A stretch of DNA of 64,000 nt from an uncultured Flavobacteriaceae bacterium. GTDB lineage: Bacteria > Bacteroidota > Bacteroidia > Flavobacteriales > Flavobacteriaceae. The stretch spans positions 1 to 64,000 of the forward strand of contig CAJIZJ010000044.1 of assembly GCA_905181825.1 (NCBI GenBank). The letters run 5' to 3'. Of the stretch, positions 28,001 to 35,587 are shown in pieces; the first letter of the stretch is position 1, and each line of letters opens with the position of its first letter. The position numbers and the translations under genes are program-made. The notes below the pieces were generated by a model that was not told the origin of the DNA, did not search any database, and was given only the letters and a program-made list of their open reading frames with translations.

Positions 28001-29424
28001 AATTTGACTTGGTGCTTTTGGGCCATGCTAATGAGTACCGGATTAACTCGGTCCTCATCTTCTTGTTGATGCCGCATAATCTCCACGTATAAATCCGCTC
28101 TAAATTTTTCTTTCCACCACAAAAGAGCCTCTTCTGCTTGGCGCTCGCCAACGTTTAATATTTTTGAAGGAACCTCACCATATAAATTTCCCGTTAGGAC
28201 AATGAGATCTTCTTTATAAGTTTCAACAATACTTCGGTCGATCCTTGGCAAATAGTAAAAACCATCGGTGTAAGCCTTAGACGACATTTTTACTAAATTA
28301 TGATATCCTTTTTTTGTTTTAGCTAAAAACACAACCTGATAGCCGTTGTCTTTTTGTGACTTATTAGTGTGGTCTTCACATACAAAAAACTCACAACCAA
28401 CGATTCCTTTAATTTCTTGTGCGTCTGCGGGTTCATTGGCTGCTTCGGCGTCTTTATTTTTTTGACGTATGTCTCTATTGTAATTCCCTATTTCTTTCAC
28501 AAAATGAAAGGCACCCATCATATTACCATGATCGGTAATTGCCACAGCAGGCATCTGATTATCGGATGCTGCTGCTACTAGGTTTTTTACACTTATCGTA
28601 GATTGTAAAACCGAAAACTGGGAATGGTTATGCAAATGAACAACTTCCACATCATTGAGAACCTCTGGAACTCCTGTAGGTACATACTGAGGCGTTACCG
28701 ACTCTTTTTCTTGCTGTATTCTCGCCGCTATTTTAGCAGATTGATCTTTGAGATTGACATGCTTAAGCCCTGCTGGCAAAATTGAGTTTTGATTGACAGA
28801 CTGAAACTGTTGGTAATAATCGTTTGGAGCTTGGAGTTGATCAATACTAAATTCTTGACGTCGTATGAGTTCTAAAAAACATCGTGTTGTTGCCTCTACA
28901 TCGGCGGTGGCATTATGCGCCTCACCAAAAGATTTATTAAATAAAAATTGATGTAATTCTGTTAGGGTGGGTAACTTAAACTTACCCCCTCTACCTCCTG
29001 GAATCTGACACATAGAAGCCGTTTTTTCGGTACAGGTGTCTAAAATAGGGAGTTGATTTAGAGGGGATTCAACTTGAAGACGGTGAAATTCACAGCCCAT
29101 AATGTTTAAATCAAAGCCTACGTTTTGTCCCACTACAAATGTAGCTTTGGAAAGCGCTATGTTAAAAAGATCTAATACTTCCGAAAGGCCAAGACCTTGT
29201 TCGGAAGCTAATTCTGTAGAGATGCCATGAATCTTTTCTGCATCGTAAGGAATATTAAAACCCTCGGGGCGAATTAAATAATCATGATGTTCTAAACACC
29301 GCCCCATATCATCGTGTAATTGCCATGCAATTTGAATACAACGCGGCCAATTATCCGTATCAGTAATGGGTACGTTCCAACGCTTAGGCAACCCAGTAGT
29401 TTCGGTGTCAAATATTAAATACAT
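25039..29424 (-). CDS. dnaE: DNA polymerase III alpha subunit with fused N-terminal DEDDh exonuclease
   Basis: The replicative polymerase; 1461 aa against about 1160 in E. coli. Residues 1-200 are a DnaQ-like 3'-5' exonuclease: FDTETTG supplies D6 and E8, with the later NVGFDLN and HNATADVEAT motifs giving the remaining DEDDh residues. The PHP domain begins near 260 (H263-L-H265-N-H). The polymerase palm follows, with the catalytic acids in PDIDIDFDDE (688-697), then fingers, helix-hairpin-helix, an OB fold (ISFGGVVTDVQHRV) and a C-terminal tail. The position equivalent to a PHP metal-binding Asp is Gln here (SVLQST), so proofreading probably depends on the fused exonuclease. ATG start at 29424. 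Confidence 0.97.
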   Translation of the reverse strand: MYLIFDTETTGLPKRWNVPITDTDNWPRCIQIAWQLHDDMGRCLEHHDYLIRPEGFNIPYDAEKIHGISTELASEQGLGLSEVLDLFNIALSKATFVVGQNVGFDLNIMGCEFHRLQVESPLNQLPILDTCTEKTASMCQIPGGRGGKFKLPTLTELHQFLFNKSFGEAHNATADVEATTRCFLELIRRQEFSIDQLQAPNDYYQQFQSVNQNSILPAGLKHVNLKDQSAKIAARIQQEKESVTPQYVPTGVPEVLNDVEVVHLHNHSQFSVLQSTISVKNLVAAASDNQMPAVAITDHGNMMGAFHFVKEIGNYNRDIRQKNKDAEAANEPADAQEIKGIVGCEFFVCEDHTNKSQKDNGYQVVFLAKTKKGYHNLVKMSSKAYTDGFYYLPRIDRSIVETYKEDLIVLTGNLYGEVPSKILNVGERQAEEALLWWKEKFRADLYVEIMRHQQEDEDRVNPVLISMAQKHQVKLVATNNTYYINQEDANAHDILLCVKDGEKQATPIGRGRGYRYGLPNQEYYFKSSDEMKSLFKDIPEAIINIQEVVDKIDPFELARDVLLPKFDIPASFIDPADTVDSGNRGENAYLRHLTYIGAEKRYGELTDAIKERLDFELKTIENTGYPGYFLIVEDFIRVARSMDVSVGPGRGSAAGSVVAYCLWITNIDPIKYDLLFERFLNPDRVSMPDIDIDFDDEGRGRVMDYVINKYGSSQVAQIITYGTMAAKSSIRDTARVLDLPLGDADRIAKLIPNMAKLSKIFNTPEKELKAKFRAEDMELINQLLNLSEGDDLEAETINQAQVLEGSLRNTGIHACGVIITPSDITNYVPIATAKDSDLYVTQFDNSVVEDAGLLKMDFLGLKTLTLIKDTVKIVKAKHDVTLDPENFPLDDELTYELFQRGDTVGVFQYESPGMQKHMRDLKPTVFADLIAMNALYRPGPIEYIPSFIRRKQGDEEISYDLPEMEEYLKETYGITVYQEQVMLLSQKLADFTKGEADVLRKAMGKKQIAVLDKMKPKFINQAAAKGMASDKLEKIWTDWEKFASYAFNKSHSTCYAWIAYQTAYLKAHYPAEYMASVLSNNMNDIKQVTFFMEECKRMKLNVLGPDVNESYYKFSVNQNNAVRFGMGAIKGVGHGAVKTIVEERKNEGPYKSIFDLAKRIDLRAANKKAFENLANAGGFDCFSSTHRAQYFQDEGDGVTFLEKTIKYANRYQENKNSAQVSLFGESSDVQIDEPLIPPCELWGTMEKLAREKEVVGIYISGHPLDDFKLEMQNFCNGDISVFRDLPGFLNKEISFGGVVTDVQHRVSKQGKGWGTFVIEDYMNSHEFRIFGEEYLKFKHFLMHNNFVFVRTLVREGWTNRDTGAKGEPRLQFNSFQLLHDIMESYAKKLSIQLNIKEVSEEKIQSLKELLQMHSGNHALKFVVYDDDDELKLEMSSRLQKIKISQELLEELKSQEVFYKLN

Positions 29425-29506
29425 CTATTTTTTTTGGTATAAAACGGAATTATAAATATAAAACTATTTAAGAATTTGAAGAGTCAAAAAGGATAATAAT
29501 TATGAA

Positions 29507-29534
29507 CAAAAAAAACAGTGCCGCTGGGCACTGT
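29507..29534 (-). terminator. Intrinsic terminator for the lipoprotein gene
   Basis: An 8-bp perfect stem ACAGTGCC/GGCACTGT (29515-29522 and 29527-29534) with GCTG loop, and an A-run on the left that reads as Ts on the minus strand. Confidence 0.85.
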
Positions 29535-29567
29535 AGATCACTAACTTGTAAGCTCTAAGAGCTAAAC

Positions 29568-30038
29568 TTACGGGTTAATAACTGGTAATTTATATAAAAT
29601 CCCTTCTGAGAAGTTAACAACATTAGTCCCCGATGCACTGTAGGCATTAAAGTAAAAAGAACCTGTAATGGCTCCGGTTTCATCAATCTCTTCTACAGAA
29701 ATAAGACCATCACTGGTGTAAACAATACTACCCACGCCATTATTTAAAGTGCTGTATTCAAAACCATCTTCTAAATATGAAGCTACCGCTACTGAGCTTG
29801 AACCTAGCTCATAAGAACCTAAAACTAATTCAGGGATCTGCAGTATGATAGTACCAAATCCATCTGATCCTGTAAAAGTAGTGACACCAGTGGCATCACT
29901 AACTGCCGAAGAAACAGTAGACTTCCATTGAAAATCTCCATTTTTTAAGCTTTGAAAAGCTGGTAAGCTCGTTTCAATATTGTCTTGACAACCAAACAAT
30001 GTGGCTGTAATTAGAAAAAAAGTATAAATGTTTTTCAC
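29568..30038 (-). CDS. Small uncharacterised lipoprotein
   Basis: A 156-aa protein with lipoprotein signal and Cys17 in ATLFGC, so it is probably envelope-anchored. I used GTG at 30038 as the start: it immediately precedes a basic-hydrophobic signal, whereas the frame opening upstream to 30191 overlaps the rpsP promoter and has no sensible N-terminus. The mature part is beta-rich (alternating Val, Gly, Ser, Thr, Tyr), resembling a small beta-sandwich or barrel. I do not recognise the family (DUF6252-like is possible). It is divergent from rpsP and has its own terminator. Confidence 0.65.
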   Translation of the reverse strand: MKNIYTFFLITATLFGCQDNIETSLPAFQSLKNGDFQWKSTVSSAVSDATGVTTFTGSDGFGTIILQIPELVLGSYELGSSSVAVASYLEDGFEYSTLNNGVGSIVYTSDGLISVEEIDETGAITGSFYFNAYSASGTNVVNFSEGILYKLPVINP

Positions 30039-30128
30039 AACTAAAGTTTTTTTAATTTTGATATTAGGCACAAAATAGCAATCGTTTTTGCAGTAGGAGT
30101 CAAAAGTATAAAAAAAATAGACAAAAGA

Positions 30129-30157
30129 TTGTATAAAGGAAAAATATAGTATATTTG
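30129..30157 (+). promoter_or_regulatory. Promoter of rpsP operon
   Basis: TTG at 30129-30131, 18-bp spacer, and TATATTTG at 30150-30157: full consensus. The implied leader to the rpsP start is about 40 nt. Confidence 0.85.
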
Positions 30158-30174
30158 CCGACTCATTAATAACC

Positions 30175-30189
30175 GAGGTCGAGAACCTC
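30175..30189 (+). promoter_or_regulatory. Leader hairpin before rpsP
   Basis: GAGGT and ACCTC pair around CGAGA, ending 14 nt before the ATG. It could be a translational control element for S16, or just a small stem; comparative data are needed. Confidence 0.3.
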
Positions 30190-30203
30190 ACAAATTAATT
30201 ATT

Positions 30204-30827
30204 ATGCCTGTAAAAATAAGATTACAAAGACACGGTAAAAAAGGAAAACCTTTTTATTGGATCGTAGCTGCAGATGCACGCTCAAAAAGAGATGGTAAAT
30301 ACCTTGAGAAATTAGGAACTTACAATCCAAACTTCAACCCTGCAAAAATCGAAATTAACGTTGACGGTACTGTACAATGGCTTCAAAACGGAGCACAACC
30401 TACTGATACTGCTAAGTCGATTTTATCATACAAAGGGATCTTACTAAAAAATCACCTTGTAGGTGGTGTTCGTAAGGGCGCGTTGACAGAAGAGCAAGCA
30501 GAAGCAAAATTTCAAGCATGGATTGAAGATAAATCAACTAAAATTGATGCTAAGAAAAGTGACTTAGAAAAAGCTGTGGACGCTGAAAAAGCAAAAATAT
30601 TTGAAGCTGAAAAAGCAGCAAACGAAGCAAGAATTGCAGCTGCAGTTCCTGTTGTTGAAGAAGTTATTGAAGAAGCTGCACCTATTGTAGAAGAAGCTAC
30701 TACTGAAGAAGTTGTTGCTGAAGAAGCTCCTGCTGATGAAGTTGTTGCTGAAGATGCTACTACTGAAGAAGTTGTTGCTGAAGAAGCTCCTGCTGCTGAT
30801 GAAGCTCCTGCTACTGACGAAAAATAA
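30204..30827 (+). CDS. rpsP: 30S ribosomal protein S16 with long acidic C-terminal extension
   Basis: Small-subunit assembly protein binding 16S rRNA. Residues 1-85 are classic S16 (KIRLQRHGKKGKPFYWIVAAD, then GKYLEKLGTYNP). Ordinary S16 is about 80-90 aa; this chain is 207 aa. Residues 85-150 are charged and helical (EAEKAANEARIAA). The final 55 residues are almost only Glu, Ala, Val, Thr, Asp and Pro, encoded by a tandem repeat: 40 bp at 30696-30735 recurs unchanged at 30756-30795. Extended S16 proteins are usual in Bacteroidota. The role of the tail is unknown. It heads the rpsP-rimM-trmN6 group and is followed by a terminator or attenuator hairpin. Confidence 0.97.
   Translation: MPVKIRLQRHGKKGKPFYWIVAADARSKRDGKYLEKLGTYNPNFNPAKIEINVDGTVQWLQNGAQPTDTAKSILSYKGILLKNHLVGGVRKGALTEEQAEAKFQAWIEDKSTKIDAKKSDLEKAVDAEKAKIFEAEKAANEARIAAAVPVVEEVIEEAAPIVEEATTEEVVAEEAPADEVVAEDATTEEVVAEEAPAADEAPATDEK
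30696..30795 (+). repeat. In-frame 60-bp-period tandem repeat in rpsP
   Basis: A 40-bp block at 30696-30735 is repeated exactly at 30756-30795, encoding A-T-T-E-E-V-V-A-E-E-A-P-A. Being in frame and a multiple of three, it can expand or contract without breaking the gene. Confidence 0.9.
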
Positions 30828-30852
30828 AAATATAAAATTTTTATACCTTTAA

Positions 30853-30879
30853 AACCTGGCAACACTGTCAGGTTTTTTT
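30853..30879 (+). terminator. Terminator or attenuator between rpsP and rimM
   Basis: A 9-bp stem AACCTGGCA/TGTCAGGTT (one G-T pair) with a four-base loop and seven Ts. It sits 13 bp before rimM, which has no obvious separate promoter, so partial read-through would set a high S16 to RimM ratio. Confidence 0.8.
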
Positions 30880-30891
30880 ATGAAATAAATC

Positions 30892-31419
30892 ATGACAACA
30901 AAGGACTGTTTTTACTTAGGGAAAATCGTAAAGAAATATAGTTTCAAAGGGGAGCTATTAGCTAAACTTGACACTGATGAACCTGCTATTTATGAAAATT
31001 TAGATGCTATCTTCATTGAGGTGAACGGCACTCTGATACCTTTTTTTATTGAAAAATCACAATTACATAAGTCGGACTTGCTCCGATTAAAATTTGATGA
31101 TGTTACTTGTGAAGCCGATGCAGATGCTCTTCTGAAGAGTGACCTTTACTTGCCTTTAGATTTACTACCCAAGCTCGAGGGGGATAAATTTTATTTTCAT
31201 GAAATCATTAACTTTCAACTAATTGATGAAAACTTCGGTCCTGTTGGGAGCGTGAAAGGAATTAATGACACAACTGCACAAGCACTATTTGAAGTAGACC
31301 GTGATGGCATAGAAATTTTAATTCCTATGAACGATGATTTCATAAAAAAACTTGACAGAATAAACAAGACCATCACAGTAAACACACCACCTGGACTTAT
31401 TGAGTTATACTTAGAATAA
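30892..31419 (+). CDS. rimM: 16S rRNA processing protein RimM
   Basis: Assembly factor for the 30S head domain, acting late in maturation with S19. The protein is 175 aa. An N-terminal beta-barrel domain (YLGKIVKKYSFKGELLAKLD) precedes the PRC-barrel domain (FHEIINFQLIDENFGPVGSVKGI, ending with EILIPMNDDFIKKLD). Both halves match the family, and location directly after rpsP is conserved across bacteria. Its stop overlaps the trmN6 start (TAATG), giving tight translational coupling. Expression likely depends on read-through of the hairpin after rpsP. Confidence 0.95.
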   Translation: MTTKDCFYLGKIVKKYSFKGELLAKLDTDEPAIYENLDAIFIEVNGTLIPFFIEKSQLHKSDLLRLKFDDVTCEADADALLKSDLYLPLDLLPKLEGDKFYFHEIINFQLIDENFGPVGSVKGINDTTAQALFEVDRDGIEILIPMNDDFIKKLDRINKTITVNTPPGLIELYLE

Positions 31420-32135
31420 TGGCTAAACCATTTCAATTCAAACAGTTTAGTATCGCCCAAGATCGTTGCGCCATGAAAGTGGGCACCGATTCGGTGTTAC
31501 TAGGGGCTTGGAGTAATTTGGACGCTGCACCAAAAACAATTTTAGACATTGGAGCAGGCACGGGTATTCTAGCTCTAATTATGGCGCAAAGAAGTGCTGC
31601 AGAACTCATTGATGCCATAGAAATTGACGCTGACGCTTATGAGCAATGCGTCCATAATTTTGAAAACTCTGATTGGGGAGATCGCTTATTTTGTTACCAT
31701 GCTTCTTTAGAAGAATTTGTAGATGAAATTGAAGACACCTATGACTTAATTATCTCCAATCCCCCCTTCTACACTGATGATTTTAAATCCGGTAATAAGG
31801 CAAGGGATAAGGCACGTTTTGAAGAGGCTCTACCATTTAAAGTACTCCTGTCATCAGCCTCAAAACTGCTTTCATCAACGGGGCAGTTAAACGTAATAAT
31901 CCCGTTTAGCGAAGAGGAAAGATTTATAAGTATTGCTAAAAAAGAAGGCCTCTACCCTAGCCGAATAATGCAGGTTAGAGGGCAAGAATCAAGCCGTCTA
32001 AAACGCAGCTTAATCTGTTTTACATTTAAAGAGAGGAGCGTAAAAGACATTTCTGAACTCACTATTGAAATCACTCGCCATCAATACACAGAAGACTACA
32101 TCAACCTCACCAAAGATTTCTATTTAAAGTTGTAG
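31419..32135 (+). CDS. trmN6: tRNA1(Val) (adenine37-N6)-methyltransferase
   Basis: A 238-aa class I SAM-dependent methyltransferase. Motif I is ILDIGAGTGILALIMAQR, the acidic motif is IDAIEIDADAYEQC, and the catalytic N-P-P-F motif appears in LIISNPPFYTDDF, typical of N6-adenine methyltransferases. The N-terminal FKQFSIAQDRCAMKVGTDSV pattern matches YfiC/TrmN6, which modifies A37 of tRNA-Val. Coupled translation with rimM groups it with ribosome-related functions. Substrate identity is from family resemblance; other adenine substrates are possible. Confidence 0.9.
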   Translation: MAKPFQFKQFSIAQDRCAMKVGTDSVLLGAWSNLDAAPKTILDIGAGTGILALIMAQRSAAELIDAIEIDADAYEQCVHNFENSDWGDRLFCYHASLEEFVDEIEDTYDLIISNPPFYTDDFKSGNKARDKARFEEALPFKVLLSSASKLLSSTGQLNVIIPFSEEERFISIAKKEGLYPSRIMQVRGQESSRLKRSLICFTFKERSVKDISELTIEITRHQYTEDYINLTKDFYLKL

Positions 32136-32162
32136 AATTTTCAAGTAGATTAAGTAAATTTG
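32130..32162 (+). promoter_or_regulatory. Promoter of the acyl-CoA dehydrogenase gene
   Basis: TTG (32130-32132), 22-bp spacer, TAAATTTG (32155-32162). The -33 overlaps the trmN6 stop codon; start codon 63 bp downstream. Confidence 0.55.
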
Positions 32163-32224
32163 TATATTGGTTAAGGAATTCTCATTTTTAGCCACTAAAA
32201 TTGAATTAATTTTAAAAGCATCCA

Positions 32225-33403
32225 ATGAAAGCAGATTTATTTGAAGCCCCTGATTATTATAATTTAGACGATTTATTATCTGAAGAGCACAAACTTGTTA
32301 GGAGTGCTGCTCGTGATTGGGTAAAAAGAGATGTCTCTCCAATAATAAATGACTATGCTCAAAAGGCAGAATTTCCAACACAAATTATTAGTGGATTGGC
32401 TGACATTGGTGCTTTTGGCCCCTACATACCAACCGAATACGGAGGTGCTGGATTGGACCAAATTTCTTATGGCTTAATAATGCAAGAAATTGAACGTGGG
32501 GATTCAGGTGTGCGAAGCACAGCTTCCGTTCAATCCTCATTAGTGATGTATCCTATTTGGAAATATGGAAATGAAGAACAACGACAAAAATACTTACCAA
32601 AACTAGCAAGTGGTGAATGGATTGGCTGTTTTGGACTCACCGAACCAGACCATGGAAGTAATCCTGGAGGCATGACCACCAACTTTAAAGATATGGGTGA
32701 CCATTATTTGTTAAATGGTGCTAAAATGTGGATTTCTAACTCCCCAATAGCACAACTAGCTGTCGTATGGGCTAAAAATGAAGAAGGGCGAATACATGGA
32801 TTAATTGTTGAACGAGGCATGGAAGGATTCACAACTCCTGAAACGCATAATAAATGGTCTCTAAGAGCAAGTTCTACCGGAGAACTCATATTTGATGACG
32901 TTAAAATTCCAAAAGAAAATTTACTTCCAAACAAATCAGGACTCGGCGCTCCACTAGGATGTTTAGACTCTGCACGTTATGGAATCGCTTGGGGCGCTAT
33001 TGGAGCTGCTATGGACTGCTACGATACAGCCCTAAGATATAGTAAGGAACGCATACAATTTGGAAAACCAATTGGTCAATTTCAATTACAACAAAAGAAA
33101 TTGTCAGAAATGATCACTGAGATCACAAAAGCACAGTTACTGACTTGGCGCCTAGGGGTGTTGAGAAATGAAGATCGTGCAACTACTGCTCAAATTTCAA
33201 TGGCAAAAAGAAATAATGTGGATATGGCTATAAAAATAGCCCGTGAAGCACGCCAAATGCTAGGAGGTATGGGGATTAGCGGAGACTATAGTATTATGCG
33301 CCACTCTATGAATTTAGAAAGTGTTATTACCTATGAAGGCACCCACGACATACATTTACTAATAACTGGGTTTGACATTACTGGCTTAAATGCATTCAAG
33401 TAA
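32225..33403 (+). CDS. Acyl-CoA dehydrogenase, glutaryl-CoA-dehydrogenase-like
   Basis: A 392-aa FAD-dependent acyl-CoA dehydrogenase. Motifs include CFGLTEPDHGSNPGGM (flavin and substrate contact), WISNSPIAQLAVVWAK, and RYGIAWGAIGAAMDCYDTA. The catalytic base is E371 in ITYEGTHDIH. The EGTHDIH context, SVQSSLVMYPI and overall length match glutaryl-CoA dehydrogenase, which oxidatively decarboxylates glutaryl-CoA to crotonyl-CoA in lysine and tryptophan breakdown. A general acyl-CoA dehydrogenase role cannot be excluded without structure-guided alignment. It has its own promoter; the SGNH lipoprotein gene starts 9 bp after its stop, so the two are likely co-transcribed. Confidence 0.92.
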   Translation: MKADLFEAPDYYNLDDLLSEEHKLVRSAARDWVKRDVSPIINDYAQKAEFPTQIISGLADIGAFGPYIPTEYGGAGLDQISYGLIMQEIERGDSGVRSTASVQSSLVMYPIWKYGNEEQRQKYLPKLASGEWIGCFGLTEPDHGSNPGGMTTNFKDMGDHYLLNGAKMWISNSPIAQLAVVWAKNEEGRIHGLIVERGMEGFTTPETHNKWSLRASSTGELIFDDVKIPKENLLPNKSGLGAPLGCLDSARYGIAWGAIGAAMDCYDTALRYSKERIQFGKPIGQFQLQQKKLSEMITEITKAQLLTWRLGVLRNEDRATTAQISMAKRNNVDMAIKIAREARQMLGGMGISGDYSIMRHSMNLESVITYEGTHDIHLLITGFDITGLNAFK

Positions 33404-33412
33404 AATTTTGTC

Positions 33413-34174
33413 ATGAAAATTATTTTTCGATTACTTATACTAAGCTTATCAATTGGAATAAGCATTCTGAGTTGTAACATAAAAGCTGAAATTCCAGAAG
33501 TTCCCAATTATAATGGAGGTAATGAAGTTGTGGAAGAGGAAGAAGAGGACGAAACTCCTATTCCAAGAGACTTTAGGCTAATTTCGTTGGGAGATAGTTA
33601 TACTATTGGGCAGAACGTTTGTGAAAACTGTCGGTTTCCAGCACAGTTAAAAGACAGCTTAGTAACTTATTTTCCCACATATGATTCCTTTAGTTTAGAA
33701 GTTATTGCGCAAACTGGGTGGACAACAACCAACTTAAAAAGTGCAATTGCAACAGCGGAACCAGCAGTTGACTTTGATTTAGTAACCCTTTTAATAGGCG
33801 TAAACAATCAATACCAAAACAAACCATTTGAACTTTATGAGACTGAATTCATAGAACTTGTTAATACCGCTATTTCATTAGTTGGCGGAGATGCTTCAAA
33901 ACTAATAGTCGTTTCCATACCGGATTATGCCTACACATTATTTGGACAAAACTACAACCCAACTAACATAAGTGAACAACTTGTGTTATATAACACATAC
34001 GCTGAGAACTATTGTGCTGATAATAATTTGAATTATGTTTACATAACGGATATTACACAGCAAGGACTATCAAACCCCGAACTTGTAGCTTCGGATAACC
34101 TTCACCCATCCACACTAGCCTATACCAAGTTTGTAGAGCGTATTTTACCAAGAGCCTTAGAGATTTTAGAATAG
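33413..34174 (+). CDS. SGNH/GDSL-type hydrolase lipoprotein
   Basis: A 253-aa esterase-like protein. Lipoprotein signal with Cys21 (SILSC), then an acidic linker of nearly uninterrupted Glu (residues 39-48), then the SGNH domain. Block I is SLGDSYTIG with nucleophile Ser62, block III is LLIGVNNQYQ (Asn), and block V is DNLHPSTLAY with the Asp and His of the triad. Cys70 and Cys73 (CENC) may form a disulfide. The family hydrolyses acyl or acetyl esters of lipids or glycans; the substrate is unknown. It shares a transcript with the upstream acyl-CoA dehydrogenase. Confidence 0.88.
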   Translation: MKIIFRLLILSLSIGISILSCNIKAEIPEVPNYNGGNEVVEEEEEDETPIPRDFRLISLGDSYTIGQNVCENCRFPAQLKDSLVTYFPTYDSFSLEVIAQTGWTTTNLKSAIATAEPAVDFDLVTLLIGVNNQYQNKPFELYETEFIELVNTAISLVGGDASKLIVVSIPDYAYTLFGQNYNPTNISEQLVLYNTYAENYCADNNLNYVYITDITQQGLSNPELVASDNLHPSTLAYTKFVERILPRALEILE

Positions 34175-34198
34175 TAAAATTGTTAGTTTTTGAATCGA

Positions 34199-34531
34199 CT
34201 AATCTTCTGGAGCCAGCTCAATTTGAAGCCCCTCAAGTTCAGGATTTATTTGAATTTGACAGCCTAACCGACTTGTGGGTTTAACATTAAAGGCTTCACT
34301 AAGCATGGCGTCTTCATCCTCTAACTTTTCGGTGAGTTGGTGATCGGAGTGAATATAACACTGACAAGAGGCACACATGGCCATTCCCCCGCAAACGCCT
34401 ATAGTTCCTTCGGGAGCTAATTCAAAAAGGCGCACCACTTCCATTAAGTTCAAAGCCATATCTGTAGGTGCCTGAACATCATGTCGGATACCGTCACGGT
34501 CCGTAATTTGTATGTGTACGTCCAGAGTCAT
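34199..34531 (-). CDS. 2Fe-2S ferredoxin (adrenodoxin type)
   Basis: A 110-aa electron carrier. Cluster ligands C47, C53, C56 (CGGMAMCASC) and C91 (RLGCQI) have the C-x5-C-x2-C-x34-C spacing of vertebrate- and ISC-type ferredoxins, not plant type. The protein is acidic, which fits docking to a basic reductase. Its start codon overlaps the stop of the upstream reductase by one base (TAATG), so the two are translationally coupled and very likely partners. It is the last gene of the mrp-nfu-fnr-fdx operon. Electrons could go to Fe-S assembly or to a monooxygenase; no acceptor is shown here. Confidence 0.92.
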   Translation of the reverse strand: MTLDVHIQITDRDGIRHDVQAPTDMALNLMEVVRLFELAPEGTIGVCGGMAMCASCQCYIHSDHQLTEKLEDEDAMLSEAFNVKPTSRLGCQIQINPELEGLQIELAPED

Positions 34532-35586
34532 TATTCTATAGATTTCACAACAGCTTTCGGAGCTTCTTTTCGACTCCCATCGAAGCCGTCTATACCACTA
34601 ACTGTTGTATATTTTAATACGTATCGCTTACCAGGGTTTATGATTTTGTAAGCCGCTTGACACATAAGAGTCGCTTCATGAAAACCACACAGTATAAGTT
34701 TTAGTTTCCCAGGATAGGTATTAACATCCCCAATCGCAAAAACTCCCGGAATATTGGTTTGGTAATCTAGGGCGTTATTTACCTTGATTGCATTTTTTTC
34801 AATTTCTAGACCCCAATCGGCAATTGGACCTAATTTTGGAGACAATCCAAATAGTGGAATAAAGGCATCCGTTTGTATTCTTACAGCTGACTCACCTAAC
34901 TTTACAACTTCAATCGACTCTAACTTAGTTTCTCCAAACACAGCTGTTACTTCAGCAGGAGTGATGAGTTTGATTAATCCTTTATCTTTTAATTCTTGAA
35001 CTTTATCCACAGAATCTAAGGCTCCTCTAAATTCATTACGGCGGTGAATAAGAGTAACCTCACTCGCCACATCGCTTAAAAATATAGCCCAGTCTAGTGC
35101 AGAATCTCCACCTCCAGCAATGACTACTTTTTTATTTCTATAAACCTCAGGATCTTTAATAATATAGGCCACTCCTTTGTCCTCAAAAGACTGTAAGTGT
35201 TCAATAGCAGGTTTTCTTGGCTCAAAACTTCCAAGTCCCCCAGCAATTGCAACAACTGTTGCTTTATGCTGTGTGCCTTTATTTGTAGTCACAACAAAAG
35301 AGCCATCTGATTGTTTTTCGATAGTTTCAGCACGTTCTCCCAATGTAAATCCCGGCTCAAATTGCTTTGACTGCTCCAAAAGTTTATCTGTAAGGTCACC
35401 AGCCAAAATTTCTGGATAAGCGGGGATATCATAAATTGGTTTTTTAGGATATATTTCAGAGCATTGCCCACCTGGTTGTGGCAAGGCATCTATTAGGTGG
35501 CACTTAAGCTTTAGGAGTCCCGCTTCAAAGACTGTAAATAAGCCTGTTGGCCCAGCGCCAATAATTAAAATATCAGTCGTAATCAT
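34531..35586 (-). CDS. Thioredoxin-reductase-like ferredoxin-NADP reductase
   Basis: A 351-aa FAD/NAD(P)-binding oxidoreductase. The FAD motif LIIGAGPTG is at the N-terminus, the NAD(P)-binding motif is VVIAGGGDSALDWAI, and a third FAD contact is FAIGDVNTYPGKLKL. It lacks the CxxC pair of real thioredoxin reductases and ends with a C-terminal extension, matching the YumC/TrxR-like FNR family (type 2 ferredoxin-NADP reductases). I chose ATG 35586 over TTG 35598, because 35598 overlaps the nfu coding end. A single base separates it from nfu. It probably reduces the co-encoded ferredoxin with NADPH. Confidence 0.92.
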   Translation of the reverse strand: MITTDILIIGAGPTGLFTVFEAGLLKLKCHLIDALPQPGGQCSEIYPKKPIYDIPAYPEILAGDLTDKLLEQSKQFEPGFTLGERAETIEKQSDGSFVVTTNKGTQHKATVVAIAGGLGSFEPRKPAIEHLQSFEDKGVAYIIKDPEVYRNKKVVIAGGGDSALDWAIFLSDVASEVTLIHRRNEFRGALDSVDKVQELKDKGLIKLITPAEVTAVFGETKLESIEVVKLGESAVRIQTDAFIPLFGLSPKLGPIADWGLEIEKNAIKVNNALDYQTNIPGVFAIGDVNTYPGKLKLILCGFHEATLMCQAAYKIINPGKRYVLKYTTVSGIDGFDGSRKEAPKAVVKSIE

Positions 35587-35587
35587 C

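Noticed and set aside
30696-30795. Direct repeats possibly forming a CRISPR array
   Set aside because: Only two copies with 20-bp spacer, in frame inside rpsP; it is a coding tandem repeat.
30512-30865. 117-codon minus-strand open frame rich in Ser and Ala
   Set aside because: It is the antisense of the low-complexity rpsP tail, where stop codons are absent because of the repeat.
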